Part shown: positions 23,714 through 32,320 of the stretch, piece after piece
Layout of the letters: every line of letters begins with the position of its first letter
Position numbering within the stretch: the stretch's first letter is position 1
From: Roseburia sp.
Lineage (GTDB): Bacteria > Bacillota > Clostridia > Christensenellales > Pumilibacteraceae
DNA length: 49,529 nucleotides
Direction of reading: 5' to 3'
Assembly (NCBI GenBank): GCA_023665905.1
Contig: JAMPDA010000012.1
Location: 1-49,529, forward strand
Notes under the pieces: model-generated
Database searches by the model: none
The model's input: only the letters and a program-made list of their open reading frames with translations
What the model was told of the DNA's origin: nothing
Position numbers and translations under genes: made by a program

Positions 23714-24616
23714 TTAGTCAGTGTTTGCGCTTGACGTGGCGCCTGCTTTTTCCGCGATGTCGCGCACGTACGCTTCGGCGTTCAGTCCTATAACTATTAT
23801 CGCGATCGTTATAAACGACAGCCCGACGAAAATGCCTGCCAATGCGTTTATAGCCACGACGATAAGCGTAAGCGCTATCGATATTACAAAAATCAAAAAA
23901 TTCGTCAGCACGTACAGTCCGATATTTTTCAGGTTTACGACCTCTCGCAAACCGATTTTTTTAAAGCCGTACAGCAAATACGCCTGCGCAAGTTCCGAAA
24001 TGCCCACAAGCAGTAACGCGATCACGACGGAAATGTATATGCTGTTCTGCCACACCGCAAAGGCAAAAATGCAGGCTACGACGAGCGCGGTCGAAAACAA
24101 CGCGTTCAGTGCGTACGCGAGCACGAATTTCCACAGCGAGCGCCGCGCGACATTTCGGCGTATAAGAACTTTTATAAGCGCGAAGCCGGCGAGAAAACCA
24201 AGCGCCCAAAACACGAAAAACACGACTATGCCGGCTATCATCTGCGCCGCAAACGCGCTCGCAAGCTCGAATATCCTGTCCTGAAACGCGTCGAGGTCCG
24301 TCCCCAGCAGGTTCTTGAGCGACACTTCCAATATGTCGTTGATCCTGTCCGCGTCGAACAGCGCTTTCAACGCTTGGTCGGGCGCGCTCCAATCGAGCGT
24401 TTTTATCGACGCCCATATCTCGGAACTCATTACGCCGAAGTCCAAATTGACGTCGTTCGTAATGCTCTTTATCCCGTCAACGAGCTCCGTCACAGCGGAA
24501 ACGGCGCCCGACCACAGCACCGAAAAACCGATTATCATGCCCAAAAACATCGTACCGAGCGGCGTAAAGATGTATTTTAGGCTTACGAAATAATTTTTTA
24601 ATCCCTGTTTTATCAT
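23714..24616 (-). CDS. polytopic membrane protein of the ABC-2 operon
   Basis: A 300-residue protein with about six transmembrane helices: one near 20-42, a soluble region of about 90 residues, then a pair near 125-150 and 170-195 and three more to about 285. No family is recognised with confidence. Start at 24616 (MIKQGLKNYF) follows the permease stop by 1 nt, so it is translationally coupled to the ABC-2 permease and is the third gene of the transporter operon. It may be an accessory membrane component. The C-terminus ends in a short Ala/Ser-rich tail. Confidence 0.75.
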   Translation of the reverse strand: MIKQGLKNYFVSLKYIFTPLGTMFLGMIIGFSVLWSGAVSAVTELVDGIKSITNDVNLDFGVMSSEIWASIKTLDWSAPDQALKALFDADRINDILEVSLKNLLGTDLDAFQDRIFELASAFAAQMIAGIVVFFVFWALGFLAGFALIKVLIRRNVARRSLWKFVLAYALNALFSTALVVACIFAFAVWQNSIYISVVIALLLVGISELAQAYLLYGFKKIGLREVVNLKNIGLYVLTNFLIFVISIALTLIVVAINALAGIFVGLSFITIAIIVIGLNAEAYVRDIAEKAGATSSANTD

Positions 24617-24617
24617 G

Positions 24618-25364
24618 TCAGTTTTCTTGTCTTTTGTTGATAAAGCAGCCCACCGCGACAAACGCCGCCGCATACACGGCCGTCAGCACGACGCAGACCG
24701 CAAGTCGCGAGCTTGCCGTAGACAGCGACGACAGGTCGTTCAAAAAGCCGTCCAGCCAATAACTGCTCATCTTGAAGCCGTCGATCTTCAAAACGGCGTC
24801 TACAAGGCTCAACGCCGTGCCGATGAGCGACGGACCGAGAATGGCGAGCGCTATCGAAACACCCACACGTTTAACGGCTATTCCGACGGCAAAAACAAAC
24901 GCGGCATAAGCTATACAGTAGAGCAACTGCCCTGCGATAAGCGCGGCATAATTCCCGCTCTCGGCAGTTCCGTCGAACATGGCGCCGCCGACCGCGTATG
25001 TAAACAACAACGTTGCCGCAAACATTACGAGCACCGCAACGACGCTCGCTACGAGCTTAGCAAAGTACACTGTGTTGCGCGAAAATCCGCGCGCATAAAC
25101 GTTCTTTATTGTCTGCTGATCGTAGTCGGCGCAAACAAACAACGCAACGAAAATACCGCTCACCATGGTGAAGTTGGACGAACTCACTGCAGTAAGGAGC
25201 GACGACATTGCCGTCGGCATGGCTATTTCCAACTGCTCGTTTTGCGCGAGGGCCTTTGATATCATAAGCCCTATAAGCGACATCGCAAGCATGACCGCAC
25301 CGCACACATAAAAGCTCTTTTGCCTAAAAAGCTTGCGAAATTCGAATTTCAGCAGATTTATCAT
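24618..25364 (-). CDS. ABC-2 type transporter permease
   Basis: A 248-residue membrane protein with six predicted helices in the ABC-2 pattern: an N-terminal amphipathic stretch MINLLKFEFRKLFRQKSFYV, a first helix, then RGFSRNTVYFAKLVAS before helix three. It forms the membrane channel for the ATPase encoded just upstream. Start 25364 overlaps the ATPase stop (ATGA). Related systems export peptides or confer antibiotic tolerance (BcrAB-like), but the substrate cannot be read from sequence. Confidence 0.85.
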   Translation of the reverse strand: MINLLKFEFRKLFRQKSFYVCGAVMLAMSLIGLMISKALAQNEQLEIAMPTAMSSLLTAVSSSNFTMVSGIFVALFVCADYDQQTIKNVYARGFSRNTVYFAKLVASVVAVLVMFAATLLFTYAVGGAMFDGTAESGNYAALIAGQLLYCIAYAAFVFAVGIAVKRVGVSIALAILGPSLIGTALSLVDAVLKIDGFKMSSYWLDGFLNDLSSLSTASSRLAVCVVLTAVYAAAFVAVGCFINKRQEN

Positions 25365-26251
25365 CTTCCCAACCTCTCTATGAAGTATTCTTCGAATCCA
25401 CTCTCGGAAAGCCCGATCTCGCCCACCCAAAAGCCGCTTTCCACCAACAGTTTATTTATCCTTGCGGTCTGATCGAAATGATCGGACAGATATACGCCGT
25501 CGGCGCGTAGCTCCGCGTTCATATCGGAAAACCTGCTTTTTAAAAACGCGCACGCTCTGTCGTTATCGTCCGTGACGATCCTAACGCTTTTGCGACAACG
25601 CCTGCTCAAATCGCGCGCCGTCACTTCCTCGGCAAGACTGCCGTCGGTTATAATGCCGTAAGTAGTGACTACCTTTGCAAGCTCGTCGAGAAGGTGCGAA
25701 GAAATGACGAACGTTACGCCCTCGCGATTTAATCCCGTTATGATATCGCGTATCTCTTTTATACCCGCCGGATCGAGCCCGTTTATAGGCTCGTCCAAAA
25801 TGAGGATCTCGGGGTGCGCGAGCAACGCTATCGCTATGCCCAAACGCTGACGCATGCCGAGAGAAAACTCGCCTGCCTTTTTTGCTCCGACGCCGCCGAG
25901 CCCGACGCGCTCCAACAGCGGTTTTATATCGTTCTTGTCCGCGCCGTACAGCACCGAAAAACGATACATGTTTTCCTGCGCCGTGCAGTTTTTATACAGT
26001 CCCGGGGACTCTATAAGCGAGCCGATCTTCTTCCTGCCTTCATTCAAGCTTTGATTGCCGAACAGCAAAATTTTGCCTTTCGTCGGTGCGGTAAGTCCCA
26101 ATACCAACTTCATGAGCGTGGTCTTGCCTGCGCCGTTCTTGCCTATCAAGCCATATATGTCGCCGCGCTTGACGTGGACCGACACATCGTTCAAGGCAAG
26201 TTTGGTCTTATACTGCTTTACCAGCCCTTGCGTTTCGATGACGTATTCCAT
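25361..26251 (-). CDS. ABC transporter ATPase (BcrA/YxlF-like)
   Basis: A 296-residue ATPase with Walker A GKNGAGKTT, Q-loop, signature FSLGMRQRLGIA, Walker B LILDEPINGLDP and switch SSHLL, plus a C-terminal regulatory extension of about 90 residues. It powers the ABC-2 permease that overlaps its stop. Start 26251 is preferred over 26275 because GGGAG lies 5 nt upstream. Its promoter region contains a TetR-type operator, and the divergent tetR gene suggests induction by the exported compound. Confidence 0.92.
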   Translation of the reverse strand: MEYVIETQGLVKQYKTKLALNDVSVHVKRGDIYGLIGKNGAGKTTLMKLVLGLTAPTKGKILLFGNQSLNEGRKKIGSLIESPGLYKNCTAQENMYRFSVLYGADKNDIKPLLERVGLGGVGAKKAGEFSLGMRQRLGIAIALLAHPEILILDEPINGLDPAGIKEIRDIITGLNREGVTFVISSHLLDELAKVVTTYGIITDGSLAEEVTARDLSRRCRKSVRIVTDDNDRACAFLKSRFSDMNAELRADGVYLSDHFDQTARINKLLVESGFWVGEIGLSESGFEEYFIERLGR

Positions 26252-26313
26252 ACTGCTCCCGATAAGATCCCTCATTCGCTTGACATGTGCGGCGTTTTGG
26301 GATAGTATTATCT

Positions 26314-26370
26314 AAAGTATACATAGATACTTTCGTATCGATTATATATTTCAGGCTCAAGACTTGTCAA
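26314..26370 (-). promoter_or_regulatory. promoter of the ABC-2 operon with a TetR-type operator
   Basis: On the minus strand TTGACA (26365-26370), 18 bp, TATAAT (26341-26346). The inverted repeat AAAGTAT-N6-ATACTTT (26314-26333) lies just downstream of the -10, across the likely start site. That is the right place for repression by the divergently encoded TetR protein. Confidence 0.65.
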
Positions 26371-26465
26371 CGGTTTGCCGAAGCGTCTGCCGAAATTTAG
26401 ACTTTTTTGCCGCGCAGGCGCAAAGAGATACCAAATCGAACAAAAGTATCACGGGAGTAATTCAT

Positions 26466-26987
26466 ATGCCTAACAGCGTCAAGGTCACGGAGTTCTTAAA
26501 AGAATGTATAGCAGACGCCATACTGAAACTTTTGGAAACAAAGCCCATAGACAAGATAACGGCGAATGAGATAAGCGAGCTTTCGGGCGTCGGCAGAGCG
26601 ACGTATTTTCGATATTTCAAGAGCAAGACCGAACCCCTCGTATTCAAGCTGAACAAGATGTGGGAGCGTTGGGCGAACGAGCACGGCGTTAAAGTGCGCG
26701 ATAAATTCGATATCGAAAACGGAAAAACGTACTTCGAGTATCATTTGAGCATAAAGGATATCACTTCCCTGTTATATCGCTGCGGGCTGCAGCGCGTATG
26801 CTTGGAGTCGATATACAAAACCATGTCGGCGCACGGCAACGCTTCGCCTCCGAACTGTTATGCCGACAGTTTTTATGCCCTCGGACTGTACGGCATATTG
26901 GATACCTGGATAAAGCGCGGCTATGCGGAAACGCCCGACGAGATGCTCGAATATATACGCAAATTCGCATCACGGAACGACCGATAG
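26466..26987 (+). CDS. TetR-family repressor of the ABC-2 operon
   Basis: A 173-residue regulator. The N-terminal HTH (about 8-55) has ITANEISELSGVGRATYFRYFKSK, the standard TetR recognition helix and its boundary. The C-terminal helical domain (60-173) should bind the inducer. Start 26466 (MPNSVKVTEF) has GGGAG nine bases upstream; upstream in-frame ATGs lie in the promoter region. It is divergent from the ABC-2 operon, whose promoter carries the likely operator. Confidence 0.9.
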   Translation: MPNSVKVTEFLKECIADAILKLLETKPIDKITANEISELSGVGRATYFRYFKSKTEPLVFKLNKMWERWANEHGVKVRDKFDIENGKTYFEYHLSIKDITSLLYRCGLQRVCLESIYKTMSAHGNASPPNCYADSFYALGLYGILDTWIKRGYAETPDEMLEYIRKFASRNDR

Positions 26988-27010
26988 CGGCAGCGCCGCT
27001 CACGAGGAAA

Positions 27011-27043
27011 ACGTAATTGTGCCGCTTACGCCGAGAATTACGT
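27011..27043. repeat. inverted repeat between tetR and the sigma gene
   Basis: ACGTAATT (27011-27018) and AATTACGT (27036-27043) are perfect 8-bp arms with a 17-bp spacer. It could be a binding site; no T-run follows, so it is not a canonical terminator. Confidence 0.35.
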
Positions 27044-27081
27044 ATTGAGGATTTGAGAAAGCATAATCTATAAAAAATATC

Positions 27082-27108
27082 GAACCGGGTGACGGTCATA
27101 TACGACTA
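27082..27108 (+). promoter_or_regulatory. candidate ECF-type promoter
   Basis: GAACC (27082-27086), 16 bp, CGACTA (27103-27108). The GAACC box resembles ECF sigma -35 elements, and the site lies 43 bp before an ECF sigma gene, as expected for autoregulation. Tentative. Confidence 0.35.
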
Positions 27109-27150
27109 TATATATGAAGACGTTTTCAACAATACAGAGGAGGTCGCGGC

Positions 27151-28422
27151 ATGGATGATTTTGAGCGTCTGCTTAATGCCAATTTGATGCCGCTACGGCG
27201 TTTTATCAACTTCAAAATCAACGATAGATACGACGCCGAAGATGTGTTTCAAGACGTTTGTCTTACGGCAACGGTCAAATTTGATACTCTTAAAAACACC
27301 GATGTGTTTAAAGCCTGGCTGATAGGCATTGCGAAACACAAATGCAACGACTATTACAGGAAAAAATCGAGAGATCTATTCGTTCCTTTGGAGTCGTTAT
27401 CCGAATACGCGTTGAGTACAAGCAGGTTCGGGTTTTGCGAACAAAGCATTGTACGCCACGCATTGGACCGGCTCGACTGCAAAGACAAGTATATCCTGCA
27501 GCTGTATTACTATGACGATCTATCGACGGCGAAGATCGCGGAAATGCTGTCCGTACCCGTCGGCACGGTAAAAAGTCGGTTGTATTACGCAAAAGAAAAA
27601 TTCAAGCGCAACTTCCCCTATAATAACACACAAAAAGGAGTAAAAACAATGAAAAAATTACCTCGATCGCTGCCCGAATATAAGATAACCAAATCCGATA
27701 GCGCACCTTTCCCCGTCAAGTGGGAGGAGCTTCAAGGTTGGTTCGTAATTCCGCGTTTGGGCGAAAAACTTACTTGGGGAGCATATGATAGTCCGTCGCA
27801 CGAATTGACCGAATATACCGATATGGAAGTCGTCGGAAAAGCGGAAATTCACGGCATTGACGGCATAGAAATACGCGCAGAGCAAAACTATTTCGAAAAC
27901 GGCAAAACGACAAAAACGGAACGCCGTTTCGTAGCACAGCTGACAGATACGCACAGCAGATATCTTGCGGAAAGTCACATCGAGGACGGCGTACGCAAGC
28001 TGTTCACCTTTCTCGACGGCGACGAATTCACGAACAACTGGGGATTCGGCGAGGATAACTGCGGAAATGAAACTTCGGTTTACGCAAAAGGCTCGATAGC
28101 GCGTGACGGCAACGCCGTATTCGTTACGTCCGATAAGGAGATGATAGACGTCGTCGGAAGATACACCGTCACTATATGCGGAAAATCATATGACACTGTG
28201 TGCGTAATGGATATCCAATGCTATAACGAAGGCGTGGCGTCGGAACAATATATAGATAAAAACGGGCGCACCGTGCTTTGGCGAAGGTTCAACAAAAACG
28301 ACTACGCAAGCGACCGGCATAAAAAACCGTGGACGGAATTACTGCCCGACAACGAACGGCTTACCGTAAACGGCGAAACATACGTACATTGGTACGACTG
28401 TATAACGACTTATATCGTTTGA
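27151..28422 (+). CDS. ECF sigma factor fused to an unknown C-terminal domain
   Basis: A 423-residue protein. Residues 1-165 are an ECF sigma factor: region 2 (about 8-75, YDAEDVFQDVCLTA and KAWLIGIAKHKCNDYYRKK) and region 4 (about 108-160, LDRLDCKDKYILQLYYYDDLS...VPVGTVKSRLYYAKEKFKRN). Residues 167-423 are a beta-rich, Trp- and Tyr-rich domain that I do not recognise. Between them lies an intact ribosome site, AAGGAG (27635-27640), eight bases before an in-frame ATG (27649), so the second part looks like a former separate gene. It may be made both as a fusion and alone. SD for the sigma start is GGAGGTC. The C-terminal part may sense a signal or restrain the sigma domain; this is inference. 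Confidence 0.85.
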   Translation: MDDFERLLNANLMPLRRFINFKINDRYDAEDVFQDVCLTATVKFDTLKNTDVFKAWLIGIAKHKCNDYYRKKSRDLFVPLESLSEYALSTSRFGFCEQSIVRHALDRLDCKDKYILQLYYYDDLSTAKIAEMLSVPVGTVKSRLYYAKEKFKRNFPYNNTQKGVKTMKKLPRSLPEYKITKSDSAPFPVKWEELQGWFVIPRLGEKLTWGAYDSPSHELTEYTDMEVVGKAEIHGIDGIEIRAEQNYFENGKTTKTERRFVAQLTDTHSRYLAESHIEDGVRKLFTFLDGDEFTNNWGFGEDNCGNETSVYAKGSIARDGNAVFVTSDKEMIDVVGRYTVTICGKSYDTVCVMDIQCYNEGVASEQYIDKNGRTVLWRRFNKNDYASDRHKKPWTELLPDNERLTVNGETYVHWYDCITTYIV

Positions 28423-28426
28423 AGCG

Positions 28427-28467
28427 AAAAAACACGCCGAAGTTCATCGACTTTCGGCGTGCTTTTT
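28427..28467. terminator. bidirectional terminator
   Basis: CACGCCGAAG (28433-28442) pairs with CTTTCGGCGTG (28451-28461), with GAAAAAA before it and CTTTTT after it. It serves the sigma gene on the plus strand and the ABC exporter operon on the minus strand. Confidence 0.8.
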
Positions 28468-28496
28468 CGTGAATTTACTTATGTTTGACGCGAGGT

Positions 28497-30422
28497 CTAT
28501 TCCAACTCAAATGCGCCGGTATAGAGCCTGTAATACTGACCTTTCTGTTCGATAAGCTTTTCGTGGCTGCCGCGCTCGATTATCCTGCCGTGGTCGAGCA
28601 CGATTATCACGTCCGAGTTCTTGACGGTGGACAGTCTGTGCGCGATCACGAACACCGTTCTGCCCTGCATGAGCGCGTCCATGCCGCGCGACACTATGGC
28701 TTCCGTGCGCGTATCGATGGAGGACGTGGCTTCGTCGAGTATCATTACCGGCGGATCGGCGACGGCGGCGCGAGCTATCGAAACGAGCTGGCGCTGACCC
28801 TGCGACAGATTGGAGCCGTTACCCGTCAGCATGGTGTTGTAGCCTTCCGGCAGGCGTGTGATAAAGTCGTCCGCGCCGACGAGCTTTGCGGCGGCTACAC
28901 ATTCCTCGTCCGTCGCGTCGAGCTTGCCGTAGCGAATGTTGTCCATCACCGTGCCGGTGAACAGGTTGGTGTCCTGCAAGACTATTCCGAGCGAGCGGCG
29001 CAGGTCCGCCTTTTTGATCTTATTTATATTTATTCCGTCGTAGCGTATCTTGCCGTCGGCTATATCGTAGAACCGATTTATAAGGTTTGTTATGGTCGTC
29101 TTGCCTGCGCCCGTAGCGCCGACGAACGCGACCTTTTGCCCGGGCTTGGCGTAAATGGACACATCGTGCAGTACGGGCTTGCCTTCCTCGTACTCGAAGT
29201 CCACTTCAGTCATTACAACGTCGCCTTCGAGCTTGGTGTACGTTACGGAGCCGTCGTGGTGCGGATGCTTCCACGCCCAAACGTGCGTGCGCTCCTCGCA
29301 CTCCACGAGCTCGCCGTCCACTTCTTTCGCGTTCACGAGCGTAACGTAGCCGTCGTCCACCTCCGGCTTTTCGTCGATGAGCGCGAACAGCCGCCCTGCG
29401 CCGGCGACGCCCATGATGACCGAGTTGAGCTGATTGGAAACCTGATTGATATTGTTGCAGAACTGCCGCGTCATTTGCAAAAACGCTATGACGAGCTCGA
29501 TGCCGAAAACGGCGAGCGACGCGTCGAAAAGCACGCCGAACGATACGTTTGATACGCCGTTGACTATGAATACGCCGCCGAGAAGCGCCACCGTAACGTA
29601 CAGCACGTGCCCGATATTGCCGAGTATGGGCATGAGCATGTTGGCATAGCGGTTGGCTCTGTTGGACTGATCGCACAAAAAGTCGTTCACTTTGTCGAAA
29701 TCGGCTTTCGCCTCTTCCTCGTGGCAGAACACCTTTACGACCTTCTGCCCGTTCATCATTTCCTCGACAAAACCTTCGGCTTTACCGACGGCGCGCTGCT
29801 GCGCTACAAAATACTTGCCCGCACCGCCGCCTATGGTCTTGGTGACGAACGTTATCAATACTATTCCGACAATGACTACGCACAGTAGCCAAAGGCTGTA
29901 CCACACCATTATGGCAAACAGGGTTATCACCATTACCGACGAGGTCAACAGGTTGGGAAGCGACTGAGCTATCATCTGTCGGAGCGCGTCGATATCGTTG
30001 GTGTAATAGCTCATTATATCGCCGTGGCTGTTGGTGTCGAAATACTTGACGGGAAGATCCTGCATGCCGTTGAACATGCGGTCGCGCATTTTGCACAAAA
30101 ATCCCTGCGTGATAATAGCCATGAGCTGTTTGTCTATCGCGCCGGACAGCAGCGAAAGCACGTACAGCCCGATAAGCGTGAGCATGTACGCGACTATTTT
30201 ACTTCCGTATTCCGCCCAGCCGCTCGAAACCTCGAGCGCTTCGCCGACCACTTTGAACACCCGTTCCATAAATATCGACGGGAGCGAGCTGACGACGGCA
30301 TTGAACACTATGCACAGCAGCGTCAATGTCATCATTTTCGGATAACAACGGAACAGCTCTTTGAGCGTGCGACCGAGCACGCCTTTTTTCATCTTTCTTT
30401 TCGGGGTATTATTCTTGCTCAT
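28497..30422 (-). CDS. ABC exporter half-transporter, catalytic subunit
   Basis: A 641-residue MsbA/BmrD-type protein: six transmembrane helices (to about residue 335), an insertion of about 55 residues before the ATPase (charged, with HVWAWKHPHHDG), and an ATPase with Walker A GATGAGKTT, signature LSQGQRQ, Walker B MILDEATSS and switch IAHRLS. All catalytic residues are consensus. It overlaps the partner gene by 14 nt (start 30422, with AGGGGG upstream), so the two make a heterodimer. Multidrug, lipid or peptide export are typical functions. Insertions before the nucleotide-binding domain occur in heterodimeric exporters. Confidence 0.93.
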   Translation of the reverse strand: MSKNNTPKRKMKKGVLGRTLKELFRCYPKMMTLTLLCIVFNAVVSSLPSIFMERVFKVVGEALEVSSGWAEYGSKIVAYMLTLIGLYVLSLLSGAIDKQLMAIITQGFLCKMRDRMFNGMQDLPVKYFDTNSHGDIMSYYTNDIDALRQMIAQSLPNLLTSSVMVITLFAIMVWYSLWLLCVVIVGIVLITFVTKTIGGGAGKYFVAQQRAVGKAEGFVEEMMNGQKVVKVFCHEEEAKADFDKVNDFLCDQSNRANRYANMLMPILGNIGHVLYVTVALLGGVFIVNGVSNVSFGVLFDASLAVFGIELVIAFLQMTRQFCNNINQVSNQLNSVIMGVAGAGRLFALIDEKPEVDDGYVTLVNAKEVDGELVECEERTHVWAWKHPHHDGSVTYTKLEGDVVMTEVDFEYEEGKPVLHDVSIYAKPGQKVAFVGATGAGKTTITNLINRFYDIADGKIRYDGININKIKKADLRRSLGIVLQDTNLFTGTVMDNIRYGKLDATDEECVAAAKLVGADDFITRLPEGYNTMLTGNGSNLSQGQRQLVSIARAAVADPPVMILDEATSSIDTRTEAIVSRGMDALMQGRTVFVIAHRLSTVKNSDVIIVLDHGRIIERGSHEKLIEQKGQYYRLYTGAFELE

Positions 30423-32169
30423 CGTCCGCATGCCCCCTATTCTGTGTCGTGTATACTTCCGTGTAGATAGGATCGACGCCGAGCAGCTCTTTGTGTGTGC
30501 CGACAGCCGTGATCTTTCCGCCGTCCATTATGACGATGCGATCGGCGTCCTCGACGGACGAAGTGCGTTGCGCTATGATTATCTTGGTCGTTTCGGGGAT
30601 ATACTCCTTGAACGCCTTGCGTATGAGCGCGTCGGTGTGCGTATCCACCGCGCTCGTCGAGTCGTCGAGTATGAGTATTTTCGGCTTTTTCAAAAGCGCG
30701 CGCGCTATACACAGGCGCTGCTTCTGTCCGCCGGACACGTTGGCGCCGCCCTGCTCTATATGCGTGTCGTAGCCGTTCGGGAAGCTTCGGATAAACTCGT
30801 CCGCCTGCGCGAGCTTGCACGCTTCTACGAGCTCCTCGTCCGTCGCATTGGGATCTCCCCAGCGCAGGTTCTCTTTTATACTGCCCGAAAACAGCTCGTT
30901 CTTTTGAAGAACGACGGACACCTGATTGCGAAGCGCCGTAAGGTCGTAATCTTTTACGTCGCGTCCGCCCACTTTTACTGTGCCTTCCGTCACGTCGTAC
31001 AGGCGCGACACGAGATTGACGAGCGACGTTTTGCTCGAGCCCGTTCCGCCTATTATGCCTATCGTTTCGCCGGAGCGAATGTGCAGGTCTATGCCCTCGA
31101 GCACGTTGCGCTCGGCGGTCGCGGAATACTTAAAGCTTACGCCGTCGAAATCTATCGAACCGTCGGCGACTTCCGTGATCGCGTTTTCGGGACTTTTGAT
31201 AGTGCTCTCCTCTCTGAGTATCTCGCAAATACGACCGGCGCTTTCGACCGACATGGTTATCATGACGAAGACCATGGAAAGCATCATGAGCGACGAGAGT
31301 ATCTGCATGCCGTACACGATAAGCTGCGACACGCCGGCGACGTTTATTTTCGCACCGCCCGTTTTGAGTATCATGTACGAACCGACAAACAGCGTGGTGC
31401 TCAGCACGGTGTAAAAGAAAAACTGCATGACGGGGTTGTTCCAGGCGATTATGCGTTCCGCCGTTGTAAAGTCGGTCTTGAGCTCGCCCGATGCGCGCGA
31501 GAACTTTTCCTTTTCGTAATCTTCGCGCACGAACGACTTTACTACGCGCACGCCGCGCACGTTTTCCTGTACCGACTCGTTGAGGTTGTCGTACTTTTTA
31601 AACACGCGATGGAACAGCGGCATGACCTTTTTTGCGATCAAAAACAGTATGAGAGCAAGCGGAGGTATGACGGCGACGAATATCCAGCCGAGGCTTCCGC
31701 CCATTATAAAAGTCATTACGAGCGAAAATATCATCATCAACGGGCAACGCACCGCTATGCGTATTATCATCATGTACGACATCTGCACGTTGGTCACATC
31801 CGTCGTCATGCGCGTGACGAGCGACGGCGTGGAAAACTTGTCTATATTCTCGAAAGAAAACTCCTGCACCTTGTAGTACAGGTCCTTGCGCAAATTCTTG
31901 GCAAAGCCCGTAGACGCTTTGGCGCAAAAAAGTCCTGAAAGCGCGCCGCAAATAAGCGACGCTATGGACATTCCTATAAGGACGCCGCCGTACGCGAGTA
32001 TTTTGGAAATTTCTATCGACTGCGCGTCATCGACGTCTATCACTCCGATAAGAAGCGTTATGACATACGGCAAAAGACACTCGAGAACGACCTCGAGCGA
32101 CACGAAAATTGGCGTCAGTATCGATGAAAGCTTATATTCTCTTATGCTTTTCGAAAGTTCTTTTATCAT
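30409..32169 (-). CDS. ABC exporter half-transporter, degenerate-site subunit
   Basis: A 586-residue partner of the preceding exporter half. It has six transmembrane helices and an ATPase with Walker A GGTGSSKTS, signature VSGGQKQR, Walker B LILDDSTSAVD (Asp in place of the catalytic Glu) and switch IAQRTSS (Gln in place of His). These changes are those of the degenerate site in heterodimeric exporters such as TM287/288 and BmrCD, so only one of the two ATP sites should hydrolyse efficiently. Start is ATG at 32169 with a weak ribosome site. The promoter is at 32205-32233. Confidence 0.92.
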   Translation of the reverse strand: MIKELSKSIREYKLSSILTPIFVSLEVVLECLLPYVITLLIGVIDVDDAQSIEISKILAYGGVLIGMSIASLICGALSGLFCAKASTGFAKNLRKDLYYKVQEFSFENIDKFSTPSLVTRMTTDVTNVQMSYMMIIRIAVRCPLMMIFSLVMTFIMGGSLGWIFVAVIPPLALILFLIAKKVMPLFHRVFKKYDNLNESVQENVRGVRVVKSFVREDYEKEKFSRASGELKTDFTTAERIIAWNNPVMQFFFYTVLSTTLFVGSYMILKTGGAKINVAGVSQLIVYGMQILSSLMMLSMVFVMITMSVESAGRICEILREESTIKSPENAITEVADGSIDFDGVSFKYSATAERNVLEGIDLHIRSGETIGIIGGTGSSKTSLVNLVSRLYDVTEGTVKVGGRDVKDYDLTALRNQVSVVLQKNELFSGSIKENLRWGDPNATDEELVEACKLAQADEFIRSFPNGYDTHIEQGGANVSGGQKQRLCIARALLKKPKILILDDSTSAVDTHTDALIRKAFKEYIPETTKIIIAQRTSSVEDADRIVIMDGGKITAVGTHKELLGVDPIYTEVYTTQNRGHADDEQE

Positions 32170-32204
32170 TATATCGACCGCTTTTCTTTAAAGATAATAC
32201 TATA

Positions 32205-32233
32205 ATGTTATCACTTTAATTTAACGATGTCAA
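32205..32233 (-). promoter_or_regulatory. promoter of the ABC exporter operon
   Basis: On the minus strand TTGACA (32228-32233), 17 bp, TAACAT (32205-32210), about 35 bp before the ATG. The leader contains an imperfect inverted repeat GATAAT/GTTATC around 32193-32212 that could be an operator. Confidence 0.55.
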
Positions 32234-32256
32234 ACGAATTACGGGTGTTATTGTCT

Positions 32257-32299
32257 ACAAAAAACGGCGTATACGCAGGCATTTACGTATACGCCGTTT
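32257..32299 (-). terminator. terminator of spoIVA
   Basis: On the minus strand AAACGGCGTATACG pairs with CGTATACGCCGTTT (14 bp, arms 32286-32299 and 32262-32275) and runs into TTTTTTG. It is 20 bp after the spoIVA stop. Confidence 0.85.
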
Positions 32300-32320
32300 C
32301 ACAATATCGTTTCGCAGTAT

